Source: Cypionkella sp.
GTDB taxonomy: Bacteria > Pseudomonadota > Alphaproteobacteria > Rhodobacterales > Rhodobacteraceae
Direction of reading: 5' to 3'
Length of the DNA: 64,000 nucleotides
Assembly: GCF_030652235.1 (NCBI RefSeq)
Contig: NZ_JAUSBA010000040.1
Span: 122,177 to 186,176 of the forward strand
Shown: positions 46,802 through 55,619 of the stretch, one piece after another
How the letters are laid out: the number at the start of each line of letters is the position of its first letter
How positions within the stretch are numbered: position 1 is the first letter of the stretch
Notes under the pieces: generated by a model
Databases searched by the model: none
What the model saw: only the letters and a program-made list of their open reading frames with translations
Told to the model about the DNA's origin: nothing
Made by a program: the position numbers and the translations under genes

Positions 46802-47707
46802 CACGCTGCGGATAAACAATACCACAAGGCGATTGCCGCCGGCCTGCTGAAGGAACAGGTTTTTGTCCGCGGTTTGAGTTCAAGCGGCATCAATGATGTG
46901 ACCGCCCCCGACGGCATCGCTGCGCCAAGGTGGGTCTGTGAGCATGCACAAAGGAGGACGGCCGTGTCGGAGATTGTCACGGTCGGGCTCGATCTGGCGA
47001 AGAGTGTGTTTGTCGGCTTCGGCGCCTCTTTGATCGAGGTCCATGAGGCTGACGCCTCTGGACGGGGTGTCGTACAAGAGGCTGAGGCGGGATCAGGCTC
47101 TCGGTTTCTTCAGGTTCATCATGCCGGTACATGCGCCTGGCACCAGCTTTGCCGGGAAAGTCTGTTACATCTGGGTGACCCAAAAGTGGCGCAGGGCTTC
47201 GATCGCGCCTTCGGTTAACTAGGGGCACTGCGCGAAACTCATGTTGGCGGCGTTGATGATTTCACCCACATCGGCGCCAACGGCATGGGGCAAATCTTGC
47301 CATCCACACTCAGACGGATGTACCAACCGCTGCCAGCCCATCGCTTTGAATTTGGTATAGCCTGAGGAAAACCGGACTTCGTATGGAGCTGCCCCGCGCC
47401 TTGCGGCGCGATCCTGCCCTATCACCCAGCGCGTTCAGAGAAGCGATTTCCTCGAAACGTTGAAATAAGCAATATGGTTGCGGCAAAGCGCGAAGACCTC
47501 AGTCACGGTAACGCGTTGGGCGGCCGGATCCAACTGAACGGCCTTCGGGATTGCATGACCTGATCAGCAAGCGTTCCCATCGCCATCGGATAAGCGCGGC
47601 TGTGACGATAGATTTCCCTCTTGGGTCGCCCAAAGTCTGCTTCAACGCAGGCGCCTGCCACGCGTCTGCGGGCAGCCACTGCGCACTCTCTGGATTGATC
47701 GCCCGGA
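46802..47707. other. Non-coding, decayed region right of the curlin genes
   Basis: About 900 bases. It holds an IS110-like fragment at 46964-47218 (listed separately). Short minus-strand frames at 47219-47425 and 47499-47729 look like broken coding sequence, with stretches such as INPESAQWLPADAWQAPALK, but I do not recognise the family. No intact gene is supported. Confidence 0.55.
46964..47218 (+). pseudogene. IS110-type transposase remnant
   Basis: Starts at GTG 46964 after AAGGAGG with SEIVTVGLDLAKSVF, the usual IS110 N-terminus containing the first catalytic Asp. VHEADASGRGVV follows after an aberrant insert, and in a neighbouring frame the text continues KRLRRDQALGFF, matching the IS110 consensus KKLRRDQVLxFF. 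A frameshift therefore separates the two parts, and the remaining 300 residues are missing. The intact-looking ribosome-binding site marks the former left end of the element. Confidence 0.6.
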
Positions 47708-48214
47708 TTACCCTTGTGTCGCCGACCACTTCCCCAACCGGACCAAAAAGGCATCAAGGGGTGCGCCGGGGTCACGATTGCCCGCAAGTTCCAACTTGGC
47801 AAAGTCGATCATCGCGACTTCGTGTGCATAAAGCAGGTCCATGACGTCGAACGCCTCTTGCGGCGCAATGGCTTTCAGCCCGGAAAATTCCTCCAGATAG
47901 GCCGGATATTCGCGGACCATCTCCTCCATGGCCGCCTCCCAGGACTGACGGGGATTGGCGAGGGCTTCCTCTCGCCCCGACTGGCGAAGGGCGGCAAGGT
48001 CGGGCGGGATCACGCCAAGGGCCTTTGCCACGGGACGCAGGGCCGCTTCCATGCGGTTTTCGATGAGGGCCATCTTTTCCCAGATCGCAGCGCGTCGCGG
48101 GTTGGGTTCGGTTGTGGCGAAGGTTGCGAAGTAGGTTTCGCCGGAAACCTCGTCCGCATAGGAAAGGGCAAAGCCTTCGGCGAAGGTCGCGAATGTCCGC
48201 GCAACAATGGTCAT
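47708..48214 (-). CDS. Hypothetical helical protein coupled to the FAD oxidoreductase
   Basis: 168 residues, no signal peptide, almost wholly helical by composition, no Cys. I do not recognise the family. Its ATG overlaps the stop of the FAD-dependent oxidoreductase gene by four bases (ATGA), which suggests a functional pair. The pattern AAIWEKMALIENRMEAALRPVAKALG and YAHEVAMIDFAKLELAG, with spaced Glu/His, recalls small four-helix bundle proteins such as ferritin-like or DUF-type proteins, but metal ligands cannot be assigned with confidence. Last gene of the operon. Confidence 0.75.
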   Translation of the reverse strand: MTIVARTFATFAEGFALSYADEVSGETYFATFATTEPNPRRAAIWEKMALIENRMEAALRPVAKALGVIPPDLAALRQSGREEALANPRQSWEAAMEEMVREYPAYLEEFSGLKAIAPQEAFDVMDLLYAHEVAMIDFAKLELAGNRDPGAPLDAFLVRLGKWSATQG

Positions 48215-49578
48215 TGAATGCGAACCCCCTGCCGGATCAGTGCGCGCTGGACAGCGTCCATGTCGACCATATCCACGTCACAGTTGGATTTCACTGCCTG
48301 CGCGGCGGCGACCCCGGCCCCTTGCCCCGCCACCGCACAGCAAGCCATGTTGCGGGTGGCGGCATGGGCCACCCTGTCGCCGCCAATCGCGCGACCGGCC
48401 ACCAGCAGCCCCTTCACCTTCTTGGGCAGCATCGACCGGTAGGGGATATGCATGTAGCGACCCGTGGTCGGGATGATCAGGATGCCGTAGCCGTCGATGA
48501 ATTCGGGGTAGATGCCGATGGTATCCTCGAATCTGCCTTGTTGGCGCACATCCGTTTCGGTCATGTTGTAGATGGCGTCGATCTTGCGGGTGTCGCGGAT
48601 GCCGATGGTCATGCCGAAGTTACGCAGCCGCGCCCCTTTGCAGCCTGGCATGAAATGGCGCAGCGCCTCGATGGCAAGCATCGCCTGTTTGCGGCCCTCG
48701 ACCTCTCCCCGCGTCATGCTGTCGGGGTCGGTGCCGTCGATCCCGTTCAGATGCACGAGGTTCATGTAGGTCAACTCGCCCGTGTCATGCATCGCACCCC
48801 AGGTGCCCGCAATGGTCGTCAGATGCTTGGGGATGATGCCTTCCTCAATGGCCCTGGCGAAGGGCTTTTTCAGGAAGGGCGAGAACATGTCATCCTCTTT
48901 TCCGTCGGTTTCCACCGTCCATTCACCGGTGGACCAGTCCTTGTAGGTCTGCGGATCGGCCTTCACCTCGGCCATGAATTCGGCTTTGTTGACGCCCGCA
49001 AGGTGGAACATCACAGAGGCCGCCTGCATATGCTCGGACGGAGTTTTCGGCGCAGGGGCACCGCAGCGGACAGCAACATCAGCATCCCCGGTCGCGTCGA
49101 TCACCACCTTGGCAAGGATTGCCTCGCGCCCCGCCTTCGATTCCACGATGATGCCTGCGATGCGGTCACCCTCCATGACGGGAGCAACGAAGGTGCGGTG
49201 CATCATGCCATGAATGCCTGCGTCTTCTACCAGCCGGTCGGCGACCAGTTTGAAGCCTTCGCTGTCCAACTCGTAGGAAAGCGACTGGCTTTCCGGCACG
49301 GCAGCGCCCATCGCCTTGGCGCGATCCTCAAATTCGCGCCCGATGCCATTGGCCTCGATGGTTGCCTCATGGCGATACCAGGCCAGACCCTCTACCCCCA
49401 CCACAGTGATGTTCCCGCCGTAGCAACCAAAGCGTTCAACCATGCAGACCTGCACGCCCGCGCGGGCAGCAGCCAACGCGGCGGCCAGCCCACCGGGGCC
49501 GGACCCCACGACCAGCACATCGGTGCGGTGAATGACCGGCACATGGCGGGCCGGTTCGGTGATGAAATCAAGGTTCAT
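48211..49578 (-). CDS. FAD-dependent oxidoreductase (FAD_oxidored family)
   Basis: 455 residues. Dinucleotide-binding motif DVLVVGSGPGGLAAALAAARAG (20-41) with GSGPGG at 25-30, then CYGGNITVVGVEG, typical of the family that covers bacterial FAD-dependent reductases close to succinate-dehydrogenase-like flavoproteins. A second nucleotide-proximal motif is VVIDATGDADVAVRCGAP, and the C-terminal VKGLLVAGRAIGGDRVAHAATRNMACCAVAGQGAG completes the FAD pocket. The substrate is unknown. It lies seven bases downstream of the GcvT/DmdA-like gene, so the two may act on the same one-carbon or methylated compound. Confidence 0.85.
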   Translation of the reverse strand: MNLDFITEPARHVPVIHRTDVLVVGSGPGGLAAALAAARAGVQVCMVERFGCYGGNITVVGVEGLAWYRHEATIEANGIGREFEDRAKAMGAAVPESQSLSYELDSEGFKLVADRLVEDAGIHGMMHRTFVAPVMEGDRIAGIIVESKAGREAILAKVVIDATGDADVAVRCGAPAPKTPSEHMQAASVMFHLAGVNKAEFMAEVKADPQTYKDWSTGEWTVETDGKEDDMFSPFLKKPFARAIEEGIIPKHLTTIAGTWGAMHDTGELTYMNLVHLNGIDGTDPDSMTRGEVEGRKQAMLAIEALRHFMPGCKGARLRNFGMTIGIRDTRKIDAIYNMTETDVRQQGRFEDTIGIYPEFIDGYGILIIPTTGRYMHIPYRSMLPKKVKGLLVAGRAIGGDRVAHAATRNMACCAVAGQGAGVAAAQAVKSNCDVDMVDMDAVQRALIRQGVRIQ

Positions 49579-49585
49579 GTCAGTC

Positions 49586-50689
49586 TCATAGGAAAGGAAG
49601 ATCAGTTAGTTTTCCGGGTTGCATCACGCCAGCCACTTGCGCCTGAACCGTATCCCCGATGGCGCAAGCGTTGTCGATCAGGGCAAAGCCAATGTTCTTT
49701 TGCAAACGGTAAGAGAAGATGCAGTTGGTCAGGTCGCCCACCTTGCGACCATCCTTGAAGATGGGGTTCCACCGGAACCCGGGCTTCACCGGCTCGCCCG
49801 CATCCAGAATGATCCCCAGAGAGTGCCGCTTTGGCCCCTCGGCCGCGATACGGCGCAGAGCATGGATGCCCACGGTATCGTCAGGCACATGCAGATCGAC
49901 ATATTTGCCCATCCGTACCTCATAGGGGTTGGTGGTGGCGTCGGTATCTCCGCCATAGGAAATCAGACCAGACTCCACCCGCTCGCACCAGTTGGGGCCA
50001 CCCGGCCCGATGCCCCAAGGCGCACCTGCCTCACGGAAGATGTCCCACAGCGCCGTGCCTTTGGCCCCATCGCGCAGATAGATTTCGAACCCGCCTTGCT
50101 TGGACCAGCCCGAGCGCTGGACAACCACAGGGATGCCCTGAATCTCGGTTTCGCGGAACCAGAAATACTTTAGATCGCGCACCCAGTCGCCGCAGACATG
50201 CGCGACCAAATCCTCTGCCTTAGGGCCTTGAAGGGCCATGGGCGAGACATCGGGTTCGCTGACCTCGACGCGCAACCCGCGCTCGGCGGCGATAGCGGCG
50301 GCCCAGAACCAGATGTTGCTGTCAGCAATTGACAACCAATAAAGATCATCAGCCAGCTTCAGGCAGATCGGGTCGTTGATCAGCACGCCCTGATGGTTGC
50401 ACAGCGGCACGTATTTGCCCTGTCCCACCTTTTGCTTCGACAAGTCGCGTGGCGACAGGATCTGCACCAGCCGCCCAGCATCCGGTCCCTTCAACTGAAC
50501 CTGCCGTTCGACCGCCACATCCCATTGGCTGACCCCATTGATCAACCGCCAGTATTCTTCCTCGGGTTTGCCGAAGGCCGTCGGCATCAGCATGTGGTTG
50601 TAGGTGGTGAAGTTGGTAACGCCTTCCTTCACCGTGGCCTCGTAGAACGGCGAGGGGCGCAGTCGGGCAGAGGGGGTAATTCCGAACAA
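49586..50689 (-). CDS. GcvT-family aminomethyltransferase, DmdA-like
   Basis: 367 residues, folate-binding aminomethyltransferase fold. Several segments strongly recall the dimethylsulfoniopropionate demethylase branch: TYNHMLMPTAF, QWDVAVERQVQLKGPDAGRLVQILSPRDL, EPDVSPMALQGPKAEDLVAHV and RSGWSKQGGFEIYL. Enzymes of this group move a methyl group from a substrate to tetrahydrofolate. The recollection of DmdA sequence is from memory and does not prove DMSP as substrate; related proteins with other methylated substrates are known. It lies between the serine hydrolase (12 bases upstream) and the FAD oxidoreductase. Confidence 0.8.
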   Translation of the reverse strand: MFGITPSARLRPSPFYEATVKEGVTNFTTYNHMLMPTAFGKPEEEYWRLINGVSQWDVAVERQVQLKGPDAGRLVQILSPRDLSKQKVGQGKYVPLCNHQGVLINDPICLKLADDLYWLSIADSNIWFWAAAIAAERGLRVEVSEPDVSPMALQGPKAEDLVAHVCGDWVRDLKYFWFRETEIQGIPVVVQRSGWSKQGGFEIYLRDGAKGTALWDIFREAGAPWGIGPGGPNWCERVESGLISYGGDTDATTNPYEVRMGKYVDLHVPDDTVGIHALRRIAAEGPKRHSLGIILDAGEPVKPGFRWNPIFKDGRKVGDLTNCIFSYRLQKNIGFALIDNACAIGDTVQAQVAGVMQPGKLTDLPFL

Positions 50690-50701
50690 TTCAGGCTCCG
50701 G

Positions 50702-52474
50702 TCAGTTGGAGGAAAGATCGAGAGTGGCTTCGATCAGGGCGACAAGCTGCGCGTCGCTGACCGAATGGTTGTAGTCGTCGCGCCCCAGAACCACGATGGC
50801 GTCGCCATTCGGCAGGGACAGCACGATGTTGCCCCCAGAGCCACGCATGCCGGGCACGTTCAGTATGGTATCGCCGCGCTTGGCGACAGTGCGCCAGTAG
50901 GCAAGGCCATAATCGGGGCTGGCAGAGAGGCCCGCGACCAGTGCCGGATCAAGGATTTGGCCGCCATCCGGGCCCTTGCCGCCATTCGCGATCAACTGTC
51001 CGGCGCGGGCCAGCGTGTCGATGGTGGGCAATGCCCCCCAGGCGGAGAACGGGAAGCCGATGGAGCCATCCGGCGTGTAGTTGGTGCCCGAGACGAAATG
51101 CGGCGCGCCGATCGGGGCGTAAACCTCGGTTTCCAGCATGTTCAGGACGGTGGCGTCCGCGCCTTCCTTGGATTGCAGAAAGCGTTGCATTGCCAACGTG
51201 GCAATCCACATGTCCTGATCCATGTAGACCATCTTCTGCCCCGGCCCTGCGACGTTGGTGTTGGGTTCTTGGTTGAAGTAGTGGCGGATCTGATCGGCCA
51301 GCGCATAGGAATAAGACCATTGGTAGGTGTTGGTCGATTTCGCATTCCAGTTGGCATCATAGCCATCCGGCCCCATGCCCGATTGCATGTTGAGCGCGTT
51401 GCGGATCGTCACCTTGTCCATCCGCTCCCTAGCCGCGGCGGAAGGATAGGCGAACTCATCGCCCTCCGTGAAATAACTGACGATGGGCTTGTCGAGGAAG
51501 TCCGGCCCATATTTTTGCGCCAACCGCATCGCCGCCATTCCGGGGATCAGGGATTTCGATGCGGACCAGACGCCGACGCGCATCTCTTGTGAGTAGGGAT
51601 GGGTGCCGAAGGGCGTGGTAACCGGGTTCATATATAGCGTGCCCTCGTGTAGCACCGCCACGGCAAGCGTCCGCACCGGGTCGAGCCTGCCTGCCGCCCC
51701 CTTGATCGCATCACCAAGCTCGTCCAGCGGTTTCAAAGGCAACCGCGCGGCGCGCTCGGCGTTGAAATCCGCGGTGACTGCTGCGACGTCGATCTTGGCT
51801 GCGATGTCGAAGGTTGCGGGAACTTCGGCCCAGGCCGTCACGTCGAAATCGGGGTCCCAGAACAGGAACCCACCCGCTGAATTCGACGAAAACTGAACTT
51901 GCAGTGGTGTCACTTGCTCGTCCTTGTATTCAAAACTCGCGAGACCCAGCCAGGCTTCGCCCTCTTGGCTTTGCACCAGCGAGATCGGGAAAGCGGCCTT
52001 CGACCAGCCCGCACGATTACCCTCCGTCAGGCTCCAGGTCTTGCCCGGCCCAGCGATGATTTCCCAGAATGAGGCGGTGCGCGCGGCAATCGGTCGGCGG
52101 ATGATGCCACGGTCAGCGGGGATCAGATCGCCTGCTTCCGTTGCGACCAGGTTAAGCGTCAGGCCCGGAAAGAGGCCCGCATCAAGCTGCATCAAGGGCA
52201 CGGCGCCTGCTGGGTCCTGCTTGGCCAGAAAGTCGAAAATCCCCCACCATTCGAACGGACGCCGGATCATCTTGTCGGCAGGGTCAGCCTCAACCGTCAT
52301 GGCTGTTGTGGTCAAATCCAGTCGCGCGGCGAAAGGCATCCCCGGTGCGGCACCCTTGGGGGCGCTAAATGAGGTGGCCATCGTCCATCCCGGCGCTTCC
52401 GCATGTGCCGTTCCAGACACCACAAGCGATGCTACGGTCGCAACACTGGCGCAGACCTTCGTGAAAGCTAACAT
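50702..52474 (-). CDS. Secreted serine hydrolase (beta-lactamase/esterase family)
   Basis: 590 residues with a Sec signal peptide (ASVATVASLVVSGTAHA, about 1-25). The catalytic SxxK motif is Ser304-Ala-Ser-Lys307 (GVWSASKSLIPGMAAMRL), the start of a class C-like beta-lactamase/EstB domain in the second half; a Tyr motif candidate is YSYALADQI. The first 280 residues form an extra domain of beta-rich character of unknown function. A periplasmic amidase/esterase is likely rather than an antibiotic resistance enzyme. GGAGGGG precedes the ATG; directly upstream is an elaborate RNA leader with a terminator. Confidence 0.82.
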   Translation of the reverse strand: MLAFTKVCASVATVASLVVSGTAHAEAPGWTMATSFSAPKGAAPGMPFAARLDLTTTAMTVEADPADKMIRRPFEWWGIFDFLAKQDPAGAVPLMQLDAGLFPGLTLNLVATEAGDLIPADRGIIRRPIAARTASFWEIIAGPGKTWSLTEGNRAGWSKAAFPISLVQSQEGEAWLGLASFEYKDEQVTPLQVQFSSNSAGGFLFWDPDFDVTAWAEVPATFDIAAKIDVAAVTADFNAERAARLPLKPLDELGDAIKGAAGRLDPVRTLAVAVLHEGTLYMNPVTTPFGTHPYSQEMRVGVWSASKSLIPGMAAMRLAQKYGPDFLDKPIVSYFTEGDEFAYPSAAARERMDKVTIRNALNMQSGMGPDGYDANWNAKSTNTYQWSYSYALADQIRHYFNQEPNTNVAGPGQKMVYMDQDMWIATLAMQRFLQSKEGADATVLNMLETEVYAPIGAPHFVSGTNYTPDGSIGFPFSAWGALPTIDTLARAGQLIANGGKGPDGGQILDPALVAGLSASPDYGLAYWRTVAKRGDTILNVPGMRGSGGNIVLSLPNGDAIVVLGRDDYNHSVSDAQLVALIEATLDLSSN

Positions 52475-52492
52475 GCGTACCCCTCCATCCGT

Positions 52493-52535
52493 AAAAAAAA
52501 GCCTCTGCCGACGGCCTTTTGCACCCGATCGGCAG
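52493..52535 (-). terminator. Terminator in the serine hydrolase leader
   Basis: CTGCCGA (52535-52529) pairs with TCGGCAG (52511-52505), 17-base loop, followed after four bases by eight U. It could end the thiolase transcript or attenuate the downstream operon. Confidence 0.65.
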
Positions 52536-52624
52536 GAAGGTATGTCAGATCAACTGACAGCGCGCGCGGATCGACTTCGATCCGCGTGACCTTAGGGTGA
52601 GGCAACTTCGGTCAAGGGTGCAAA
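52493..52624 (-). ncRNA. Riboswitch-like structured leader with terminator
   Basis: In RNA order (minus strand): P1a TTTGCACCC (52624-52616); P2 TGACC (52614-52610) with GGTCA (52591-52587); P3 CGCGGATCG (52586-52578) with CGATCCGCG (52573-52565); P4 TGTCAG (52559-52554) with CTGACA (52548-52543); terminator arm CTGCCGA (52535-52529); P1b GGGTGCAAA (52526-52518); terminator arm TCGGCAG (52511-52505); then T8. P1 encloses P2-P4 but crosses the terminator stem, so they exclude each other unless pseudoknotted. It ends 18 bases before the serine hydrolase start. No known class was recognised. Confidence 0.6.
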
Positions 52625-52667
52625 CAACCAGTTTTCACACTGAGGCCTTAATTTGGTTATGGCCGCA

Positions 52668-53855
52668 TCAGGCAATCTCAAAAAGGCCGGCAGCCCCCAT
52701 TCCGCCCCCCACGCACATCGTCACAACTGCCAGTCTTGCGCGGCGGCGCCGTCCCTCCAGCAAGGCGTGGCCAGCAAGACGGGCTCCGGTCATACCGTAG
52801 GGATGACCGACGGAAATCGCGCCGCCATTCACGTTGACCCGTTCGGGATCAAGGCCAAGCTGCTGGATGCAAGGGAGTGCCTGCGCCGCGAAAGCCTCGT
52901 TCAACTCCCACAGATCAATATCAGTTGCCTTCAGGCCCGCGCGCTGCAATAGGCGCGGCACTGCATGGATCGGACCAATGCCCATGGTTTCGGGCGCACA
53001 GCCCGCAACTGCCATCCCGCGAAAAACCCCCAGTACCGGCAAGCCACGCTGCTCTGCCGCGCGCCGCTCCATCAGGACCAGTGCTGCCGCCCCATCCGAA
53101 AGCTGACTGGCGTTGCCTGCCGAAACCGTGCCGCCGTCGCGCACGGGTTTCAGCCCGGCAAGACTTTGCAGCGTGGTCTGCGCCCGGTTGCCCTCATCAC
53201 GAGCCAGCGTCACCTCTTCGCCACGCATTTCGCCAGTTTCGCGGTTTCGGATCAGGCGCGTTGCCGTGATGGGCACGATCTCGCCATCAAACCGCCCCGC
53301 CGCTTGCGCCGCCGCGACCCGCATTTGTGATTGCAGTGCGAAAGCGTCCTGCGCATCACGCGAAATACCATATTGCCGGGCAACGATTTCTGCCGTGTCG
53401 AGCATCGGCATGTAGGCGTGGGCGGCATGGGCCGTCACCACCGGGTCTGTCTCGGCAAAGGCCCAGTCAAAATAGCGGGATTGCAGGGCTGAGATGTTTT
53501 CTTGTCCCGCGGCAATCGCCACCTCCATGCCCTCTTGCACGATCTGATGTGCCGCGATCGAAATCGCCATCAGACCCGAAGCGCATTGTCGGTCCACCGT
53601 CTGACCTGCCACAGAGACGGGCAAGCCCGCTGCAAGTGCAGCAAGCCTGCCAAGGTTCATCCCGGCCGTGCCCGCTCCAAGGACCGTACCCATCACCAGA
53701 TCTTCGACCTCACCCGGATCAATGCCTGCCCGCGCAACCGCTGCGGCGATGGCATGGGCGGCAAGTGTTGGCGACTTTATATTGTTCAAGCTGCCCTTGA
53801 ACGCCTGCCCGATAGGCGTCCGGGCAACCGAAACGATGACGGCTTCACGGCTCAT
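52668..53855 (-). CDS. Acetyl-CoA acetyltransferase-type thiolase
   Basis: 395 residues from ATG 53855, which overlaps the ligase stop by four bases. Nucleophile Cys91 in VDRQCASGLMAI, then NGGAISVGHPYGMTGAR with the His, and VTMCVGGGMGAA with the second active Cys: a complete thiolase. It either splits beta-ketoacyl-CoA with CoA or condenses two acyl-CoA. Together with the ligase upstream and the SDR further on, it suggests beta-oxidation-like degradation of an acid or side chain. Confidence 0.9.
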   Translation of the reverse strand: MSREAVIVSVARTPIGQAFKGSLNNIKSPTLAAHAIAAAVARAGIDPGEVEDLVMGTVLGAGTAGMNLGRLAALAAGLPVSVAGQTVDRQCASGLMAISIAAHQIVQEGMEVAIAAGQENISALQSRYFDWAFAETDPVVTAHAAHAYMPMLDTAEIVARQYGISRDAQDAFALQSQMRVAAAQAAGRFDGEIVPITATRLIRNRETGEMRGEEVTLARDEGNRAQTTLQSLAGLKPVRDGGTVSAGNASQLSDGAAALVLMERRAAEQRGLPVLGVFRGMAVAGCAPETMGIGPIHAVPRLLQRAGLKATDIDLWELNEAFAAQALPCIQQLGLDPERVNVNGGAISVGHPYGMTGARLAGHALLEGRRRRARLAVVTMCVGGGMGAAGLFEIA

Positions 53856-55462
53856 GTAATCTCTCCCTTTGCCAGCATCTGGCGGATCAGCTTCTTGTCG
53901 ACCTTGCCAACCGAGGTGCGCGGCAGCTGCGCCACGGCGCAGATTCGGTCCGGAGCGGCCCATTTCGGCAAATCCCCGGTCGCTATCGCCGCCGCGATGC
54001 GGACCATGATTGCATTTTCCACTGGCTCAGCCCCTTCGAGCACCACCACCAGAACGGGCCGCTCGCCCCAGCGGTCGTCGGGAACGCCGACTGCCGCGAC
54101 CTCACGCACGCCCAGCACCATGGAGGCAAGGTTCTCCAGCGTCAGCGAAGACACCCATTCGCCGCCGGACTTGATCACATCTTTCAGTCGGTCGGTGATG
54201 CGCAGCGTGCCGTCTGGGGACATGTGGCCAACGTCGCCGGTATGCAGCCAGCCATCCCGCCAAAGATCGGCGCTGCCCTCGGGGTTTTCGATATATCCCG
54301 CCGTCAGCCAAGGCGCGCGGGCGATAACCTCGCCCGTCGTCCGCGCATCATGCGGCACGTCGCGCATGTCTGGATCCACCACCCTTACCTCGACCAACGG
54401 AGCCGCCCGCCCGGCGGCTGTTCGAATGGTTATGTCGTCATTGGCCTGGCTGGCCACCATATCAGCCACGGTCACGAACGGGCAGGTTTCAGACATGCCA
54501 TAGGCAGCATGAATGTCGATGCCATGCCTGCGGGCTTGCCGCACCATACCGTCTGACAAGGCAGAGCCGCCGATCAGCACTTTCCACCGTGACAGATCCG
54601 TTGTCGCAGCTTCGGGTGCCGAAAGCAGCATTGACAGGATCGTCGGCACACAATGCGAGAAGGTCACCTTGTGTTCAGCAATCAGCGACAACAGGCGCGC
54701 CGGTTGATATCGGCCGGGATAAATCTGCTTCAGGCCAAGGAAAGTGGCGATAAAGGGAAAGCCCCAGCCATGAACGTGAAAAAGCGGTGTGATTGGCATA
54801 TAGACATCATCGCGGTTGATGCCGCCCTTGCCCGGCACTGTGCCAAGCCCAGCCGCAATGGCCAACGTGTGCAGCACCAGCTGGCGGTGGCTATAGCTTA
54901 CCCCCTTGGGGTCACCCGTGGTGCCGGTGGTGTAGAACAGCGTCGCGCGGGTATCCTCAGCCAAGTCAGGAAAGGTGAAATCGGGGGCCTCGGTCGCCAG
55001 AAGCGCCTCATACTCCCCATCGAATCCCTCGGGCAGCGGTGCCGGGCCATCGGTCAGAACGATCAGCCTGGCTGGGCGCTTGATCCGTGACAACAAAGGC
55101 AAAAGCAGCGGCAGAAAATCTGCGTGACACAGGATTGCATCGTCTTCGGCATGGTTGATTGTGTAAAGCACCTGCTCGGGCGACAGGCGGATGTTCACCG
55201 TATGCAATGTCGACCCGATCATCGGTATGGCAAAGAAACACTCCAGATACCGTGGCGTATCCCAGTCCATCACGGCAACGGTAGCCCCGCGATCCAGACC
55301 CATCCGCGTCAGTGCTGCCGCCAGTTGGCCGATCCGGGCATGGAACTGGCGGTAGGTGTGCACACTTCCTTCGCCATCATGGATTGTCTGGTCTGGGTTT
55401 CGTCCGGCCGGTGCCATGAGCAACTGACCGATGAGGAGTTGGGAATGCGGGGGTATGGTCAT
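53852..55462 (-). CDS. AMP-dependent acyl-CoA ligase
   Basis: 536 residues, ANL superfamily. Nucleotide-binding loop YTTGTTGDPKG (177-187), GMSETCPFV (near 333), WRDGWLHTGDVG (near 408) and the C-terminal lysine region RTSVGKVDKKLIRQ (near 518) are intact. It activates a medium- or long-chain fatty acid or an aryl acid to its CoA ester; chain preference cannot be judged. The gene is divergent from the LysR regulator and coupled to the thiolase gene. Confidence 0.9.
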   Translation of the reverse strand: MTIPPHSQLLIGQLLMAPAGRNPDQTIHDGEGSVHTYRQFHARIGQLAAALTRMGLDRGATVAVMDWDTPRYLECFFAIPMIGSTLHTVNIRLSPEQVLYTINHAEDDAILCHADFLPLLLPLLSRIKRPARLIVLTDGPAPLPEGFDGEYEALLATEAPDFTFPDLAEDTRATLFYTTGTTGDPKGVSYSHRQLVLHTLAIAAGLGTVPGKGGINRDDVYMPITPLFHVHGWGFPFIATFLGLKQIYPGRYQPARLLSLIAEHKVTFSHCVPTILSMLLSAPEAATTDLSRWKVLIGGSALSDGMVRQARRHGIDIHAAYGMSETCPFVTVADMVASQANDDITIRTAAGRAAPLVEVRVVDPDMRDVPHDARTTGEVIARAPWLTAGYIENPEGSADLWRDGWLHTGDVGHMSPDGTLRITDRLKDVIKSGGEWVSSLTLENLASMVLGVREVAAVGVPDDRWGERPVLVVVLEGAEPVENAIMVRIAAAIATGDLPKWAAPDRICAVAQLPRTSVGKVDKKLIRQMLAKGEIT

Positions 55463-55619
55463 GGGATCATCCGTCTGGAACAGCGAAACCCTAGCCGGGA
55501 ATTGACCAACTTACACATGACGAAAAAAGGGGCTAAGCTTTGCTTGTGTTTGGCCATCGGTCGCATTCGACCACGTCGATGGGCAGGGTCGCCCCGTCAC
55601 ACGAAAGGAATGGACCGCC

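Noticed and set aside
48112..49758. 548-codon plus-strand frame opposite the FAD oxidoreductase
   Set aside because: Shadow of the minus-strand flavoprotein gene, which has clear FAD motifs.
50702..52474. Antibiotic-resistance beta-lactamase
   Set aside because: SxxK is present, but the size (590 residues), extra N-terminal domain and operon context point to an esterase/amidase of the same fold.
52475..52667. Known SAM, SAH, THF, TPP or glycine riboswitch class
   Set aside because: The conserved cores that I can recall for these classes were not seen; left as unclassified.
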